DNA from: Fischerella sp. PCC 9605
GTDB lineage: Bacteria > Cyanobacteriota > Cyanobacteriia > Cyanobacteriales > Nostocaceae
Assembly: GCF_000517105.1 (NCBI RefSeq)
Contig: NZ_KI912153.1
Coordinates: 109,559-173,558 of the forward strand
Reading direction: 5' to 3'
Length of the DNA stretch: 64,000 nt
This document shows, one piece after another, positions 60,759 through 64,000 of this stretch. A program made the position numbers and the translations under genes. Each line of letters starts with the position of its first letter. Position 1 is the first letter of the stretch. A model generated the notes under the pieces. That model saw nothing but the letters and a program-made list of their open reading frames with translations, made no database searches and was not told where the DNA came from.

Positions 60759-61007
60759 CTATCTTACCGCGTTATGTCCGTCATCTCCCCCGAAAAAAAT
60801 CGCTCTCGCGGCAATTGGGGTTGCCGCTACGCCAGTATACAGTCCGTAGAGGAGATTAACTCCTGCCATAATAGCAAATCCCATAAGTTTGGGTACGGAG
60901 ACAATGGCGGTAGTAGCCCCGGCGATTAAATCTGATGTCAAAGTAGCACGATTGAATCGAAAGGCTCTGGATGGCTTGGGTCGGGGGTTGGATGAGGCGT
61001 TACTCAT
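60759..61007 (-). pseudogene. SulP-family anion transporter, N-terminal fragment
   Basis: From ATG 61007 (GGAG upstream) the sequence gives the first helices of a SulP sulfate/bicarbonate-type permease: SDLIAGATTAIVSVPKLMGF, AIMAGVNLLYGLYTGVAA. Homology stops near 60810, where the candidate composite element begins, and the frame ends at 60759. The transport core and STAS domain are absent. Confidence 0.75.
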
Positions 61008-61048
61008 AGGAGGTTCTCCTGCAAAGCAGAGGATCTTAAAGTTGCGTA

Positions 61049-61270
61049 TTATTGCCAGGAAATAACGGTAAAAACAGCGACTAGCGTTATCAAACCAAAT
61101 AAAACGTCATTCAGGGCATTAAAAATGCGATCAAAAGCGATACCAAAACCAATCACAGATAAGCAATTGTGAATCCAACTTGTCAACGTCCGTTCGGCAG
61201 CAGCACGATTGCGCTGTTTTGCCAATTCATTGCTAGCAGTAGTCGATTTCTGGGAAGGGATAGAACTCAC
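61049..61270 (-). CDS. Short DUF202 membrane protein
   Basis: A 73-residue protein with the DUF202 signature NELAKQRNRAAAERTLTSWI followed by two helices. It is shorter than the usual ~110 residues and may be reduced. It begins with GTG at 61270. It lies 42 bases upstream of the SulP start and downstream of two other DUF202 genes on the same strand, so all may form one transcript. Confidence 0.6.
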   Translation of the reverse strand: MSSIPSQKSTTASNELAKQRNRAAAERTLTSWIHNCLSVIGFGIAFDRIFNALNDVLFGLITLVAVFTVISWQ

Positions 61271-61328
61271 AGTTGATTTTCTGAGCTAAGCTAGGTTAAT
61301 AGCAGATTCTAAGGATTAACAAAACAGG

Positions 61329-61757
61329 CTACAGGCTAATTTTTCGAGTCAATGCACTCACCAAAATTCCAATAAAGGCAAAGACAGCAATGCAAACAAG
61401 CGCGATCGCAACTATCAATGCCAAAGAGCGACGAGGAGTATAGAAATATTCCTCTTCACGCCGAATGTGAAGCAGTTCTTGCTGGTGTTGGATCGTAGCC
61501 GCAATCATGGCATAAATACCCAGAGCAATGAAAGCAAGACCGAGAATGCGAGAAAGACGCACTGGATTAATATCTTGAGCCACTTGAAAACTGCGGATAG
61601 CGCTGACGATCGCATCAATCCCAAAGCCAAAGCTGATGAGGGCAAGGCTAGTACGAACCCAGGCCATAAGGGTGCGCTCGGCGGCAGCTCGGTTACGCTC
61701 TTTGGCAAGTTCGGCTTGAATATTAGGTGGTTTACGATTAGGGAGGGGATCGTTCAT
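61329..61757 (-). CDS. DUF202 membrane protein (YidH-like)
   Basis: A 142-residue protein with ELAKERNRAAAERTLMAWVR, LALISFGFGIDAIV, and two further helices (LGLAFIALGIYAMIAATIQH; LALIVAIALVCIAVFAFIGI). A complete DUF202 protein. The ATG at 61757 has AAGGA at normal distance. It starts ten bases after the stop of the DUF202-BASS gene. Function unknown. Confidence 0.8.
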   Translation of the reverse strand: MNDPLPNRKPPNIQAELAKERNRAAAERTLMAWVRTSLALISFGFGIDAIVSAIRSFQVAQDINPVRLSRILGLAFIALGIYAMIAATIQHQQELLHIRREEEYFYTPRRSLALIVAIALVCIAVFAFIGILVSALTRKISL

Positions 61758-61767
61758 TCTCGCTTCC

Positions 61768-63192
61768 TTATGAAGACACAGCTGATGGCTCAATTGCTTG
61801 AACCTGAGATTGAGCAACTTTGCGCTTCATCCACACCGAGTAGGGAAGCCCAGCCACAATACCCACAATCAGAAGGGCGACAATGACGGGAACTAACTTA
61901 GCTTGCCCGTTGATAGTTGCAATGAAAATAGCCAACCCCACATTGCGGGCGATGGTTGTCACTGCCAGCCCAGACTGAATATCTGGCTCATAACCACTAG
62001 CTAACACGTGCCCAACCACCAGCCCTAGCAAAGTCAGAAAAATAGCAACAAAGCCCGGAACTACACCCAATCCGGGAATAAAATTCAAACCAACAACCAG
62101 CGCAAAAAGCGACAACACAATGAATAGCGTATTGGCGATCGTTTTGAGAAAGTTGTTAATTTCCTGTGCCAAGTCTGACCAGATTGTCCGAATTGTCAAC
62201 CCGATGCTGAGGGGCAAAAACTGCACTAATGCAACTTGTTTTGCTACCAGTAACTCACTTACATTTTCATTCGTGTATGGAAATAGCAGACTAAAGAATT
62301 TCAACGTTAAAGGTGTCAGCACAACGGCTAAAAGAGCTAACGTTACTTGTAGGCTAAGCACATAATGGAAGCTTGCTCCTGCTATTGAGGCACGTTTAGT
62401 CAACAGCGCCGGGCCGGGTGAGGCAATCAGTAGCATCAGCGCGAGCGCAAAATTTTTAGGCAAATTGAAGCTAAATAATACCAATGCTATTACAATCGCA
62501 GGAATCACAATGACTGCGAGAAGCGATCGCCCCAGCAACCCTGGTTTCTTCCAAAAATCAAGCAGTTCTTGAAAGGGTAGTTCTACGCCCAGAGTCAGCA
62601 TAATTAAGAACACAGTCACAGATGCAAGATTTTGAATAATTTGACTATCTAAATTAATAAATTCCATGATATTAACGTCCTGTACGATCAGCGGAATGTA
62701 GGAAGCCAGTCCAATAAAAACCAGCACAATTGCCACTGTGATGCCCAAAGACCAACTAGGAATGTACTTAAAATGATGTTGTTCAAGGTTTTTCAAAGTG
62801 CGCCAATGACTCACCATTGCTGCTGCAAGGGCGAACACACCTAAAGTAATTAAACTCAGACCGAGAACTCGTTCTTCGCTTACTCGATCAACAGAAGTAC
62901 CCGTTTCCACTCTTTTCAAATAGTGAAAAAAGCGATCAATCCCAAATCCAAAGGTAATCATTGATAGCGATGTGCGAATCCACGCCATGAGAGTTCGTTC
63001 TGCTGCCATGCGATTACGATCTCTGGCAAGGTCTGTTCGCACCTGGGCCATATCAGTGCGATCGCTTGCTAAGTTAGTACGGACAACCGCGAGTTCGTTA
63101 TTACTCAAACCAGCAAACAGTGAAGCATTTTGAGCAGACTGCTCAGTTGCTTGTGGATCAGAATTAAAAGGTGTTTGAGAGGAATCACTCAT
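61768..63192 (-). CDS. DUF202 domain fused to a bile-acid-symporter-like transporter
   Basis: A 474-residue fusion. Residues 1-170 hold a coiled-coil-like start (VVRTNLASDRTDMAQVRTDL) and a DUF202 domain (DRNRMAAERTLMAWIRTSLS). Residues ~190-460 form a nine- or ten-helix permease of the bile acid:sodium symporter type (FLIMLTLGVELPFQELLDFW; LALMLLIASPGPALLTKRAS; LASGYEPDIQSGLAVTTIAR NVGLA). The combination is unusual and suggests that DUF202 acts with small-molecule or ion transport. Substrate unknown. Confidence 0.75.
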   Translation of the reverse strand: MSDSSQTPFNSDPQATEQSAQNASLFAGLSNNELAVVRTNLASDRTDMAQVRTDLARDRNRMAAERTLMAWIRTSLSMITFGFGIDRFFHYLKRVETGTSVDRVSEERVLGLSLITLGVFALAAAMVSHWRTLKNLEQHHFKYIPSWSLGITVAIVLVFIGLASYIPLIVQDVNIMEFINLDSQIIQNLASVTVFLIMLTLGVELPFQELLDFWKKPGLLGRSLLAVIVIPAIVIALVLFSFNLPKNFALALMLLIASPGPALLTKRASIAGASFHYVLSLQVTLALLAVVLTPLTLKFFSLLFPYTNENVSELLVAKQVALVQFLPLSIGLTIRTIWSDLAQEINNFLKTIANTLFIVLSLFALVVGLNFIPGLGVVPGFVAIFLTLLGLVVGHVLASGYEPDIQSGLAVTTIARNVGLAIFIATINGQAKLVPVIVALLIVGIVAGLPYSVWMKRKVAQSQVQAIEPSAVSS

Positions 63193-63234
63193 TGGTTAAA
63201 GTGAACTTAATGTTCATAAACAGCGAAATATCCG

Positions 63235-63310
63235 TAACAAAACTCCGCGTCCCTCTGCGTTTTCCTTTGCGACCCTTTGCGTTTCAAATCGCCACTATTT
63301 CACGCAAAGC
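63235..63310. repeat. Dispersed CTCTGCGT/CCTTTGCG repeat
   Basis: AACAAAACTCCGCGTCCCTC, then TGCGTTTTCCTTTGCGACCC and ATTTCACGCAAAGC. Second copy of the element at 31094-31165. It lies between the MFS gene and the DUF202-BASS gene. Confidence 0.6.
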
Positions 63311-63315
63311 AATAC

Positions 63316-64000
63316 CTACTCAACGCTGACCGCTTCAAGCGATCGCCCTGTTGTTTCAATCCGAAATATGTAGGTAATCACAGCTGCCAATACACAGCTT
63401 AAAGACAGCAATAACAGCAGGATAGGTGCTCCTAGGGATTTTTGTAAAATTGGCAGTGTAAACGTGCCAAACACAGCTCCAGCTTTGGCAAAGGCAGCAG
63501 CAAACCCTGCACCACTGGCTCGAATTGAGGTCGGGAACACTTCTCCCGACAACAAAAATGTGGTGGAGTTGGGGCCAGCATTCATCATCAAGTTGAAGAC
63601 TAGGAATCCAATAAAGACAAGCGCGATATTTGGTTGTTTGCCTAATGCCAATACACTAGCTACTGCCAGAATTAAAAGCCCAAGTGCCATCCCCAAGAAA
63701 CCACTGATTTGCAGCCTGATGCGTCCGAAGCGGTCAATTAACACAACCGCAATCAAGAAACCCGCAATCAAAAACAGATCCACAAAGGCAGACCCTTTCG
63801 CAGAAGCCATTTCCTTAGCGATGAAGTTCTCTTCACCGGAAAAAGCCAAAAAACCAATAATAGCGGGTGTAAAAATACCAATCCCGTAGGTAGCAATATC
63901 TTGTAGAAACCAAGGAACTGAAGCCAAAATAGTGCTGCGTTGATACCCAGATGAAAATAATGCTCCGTATGAAAGACTTGGTTCCCGTTCTGGTGGATCG
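63316..64000 (-). CDS. MFS sugar-porter-type permease, C-terminal part (runs off the window)
   Basis: At least 227 residues of a major-facilitator permease, open to the right edge. It includes helices of the C-terminal half, the DRFGRIRLQ loop motif (D-R-x-G-R), GFLVFNLMMNAGPNSTTFLL, GEVFPTSIRASGAGFAAAFA (PTxxRxxGxG) and the final FRIETTGRSLEAVS, the PETKG position. Likely a sugar- or phosphate-type H+ symporter. The start lies beyond 64000. Confidence 0.8.
   Translation of the reverse strand, partial: DPPEREPSLSYGALFSSGYQRSTILASVPWFLQDIATYGIGIFTPAIIGFLAFSGEENFIAKEMASAKGSAFVDLFLIAGFLIAVVLIDRFGRIRLQISGFLGMALGLLILAVASVLALGKQPNIALVFIGFLVFNLMMNAGPNSTTFLLSGEVFPTSIRASGAGFAAAFAKAGAVFGTFTLPILQKSLGAPILLLLLSLSCVLAAVITYIFRIETTGRSLEAVSVE

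Larger units (their letters stand above)
57921..60795. mobile_element. Candidate composite element with TTTCGGGGGAGATG ends
   Basis: TTTCGGGGGAGATG at 57921-57934 recurs inverted at 60782-60795, and weaker similarity (GCGAGA about ten bases outside) extends it to about 28 bases. Between them lie the recombinase remnant, the ISKra4 transposase and the pRiA4b-like remnant, all on the minus strand. The right end cuts the SulP gene, as an insertion would. Confidence 0.4.

Overview
The window is cyanobacterial, most likely from a filamentous Nostocales genome. The octamer GCGATCGC (HIP1) recurs throughout. The gene families are typical of that group: SLH and fasciclin envelope proteins, PRC-barrel/DUF2382, BON, DUF389, DUF2254, DUF3611, AI-2E transporters, hybrid two-component proteins, CyRepA1, and IS6, ISL3 and ISKra4 elements. 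Short dispersed palindromic repeats of the Nostoc type occur between and inside genes. The species cannot be named from the sequence alone.

Left part (1 to about 45.7 kb): an envelope, stress and ion-homeostasis island. It carries two WGxxGxxG proteins, two PRC-barrel genes, two SLH proteins, a general-stress-17M-like protein, a triple-BON protein, DUF389, an AI-2E permease, a PAP2 phosphatase, a GH31 glucosidase, a serine beta-lactamase-like hydrolase, a 6-TM ion channel, a hybrid histidine kinase, a five-domain OmpR-type regulator, and a complete ECF transporter (S, fused A-A, T) whose T gene overlaps a cation/Ca2+ exchanger-like gene. The most striking signal is a shared promoter: two TTTTCCAC half-sites 11 bp apart, then exactly 10 bp, then a TAnnnT -10 box. 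I found ten copies between 4 and 41 kb, mostly facing stress or envelope genes, and none in the right part. The geometry is that of a PhoB/OmpR-type response regulator, and the only winged-helix regulator in the window (34084-35934) is the obvious candidate.

The island is decaying. Six conserved reading frames are each cut by one in-frame stop (HtrA-like protease, porin-like protein, polymer-forming membrane protein, PRC-DUF2382, MscS, and CyRepA1 in the right part). Others carry frameshifts, deletions or IS-made truncations. All three stop codons are involved, so codon reassignment is not the explanation.

Right part (about 46.6 to 60.8 kb): mobile and plasmid-like DNA. An IS6 element at 45749-46588 lacks a target duplication and joins an MscS fragment to a TnsC/TniB-like ATPase fragment, which suggests a replicon fusion. 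Beyond it lie a ribbon-helix-helix gene, a RelE-type toxin-antitoxin pair, Uma2 and DUF6887/6888-like small genes, a strongly structured region with short upstream ORFs, and CyRepA1, the cyanobacterial plasmid replication protein. CyRepA1 itself holds an in-frame stop and an in-frame 212-bp MITE. A four-helix-bundle gene and wrecks of ISL3, a tyrosine recombinase and a pRiA4b-like gene around an ISKra4 transposase follow.

Far right (60.8-64 kb): a truncated SulP transporter, three DUF202 proteins (one fused to a bile-acid-symporter-like domain) and the end of an MFS permease that runs off the window.
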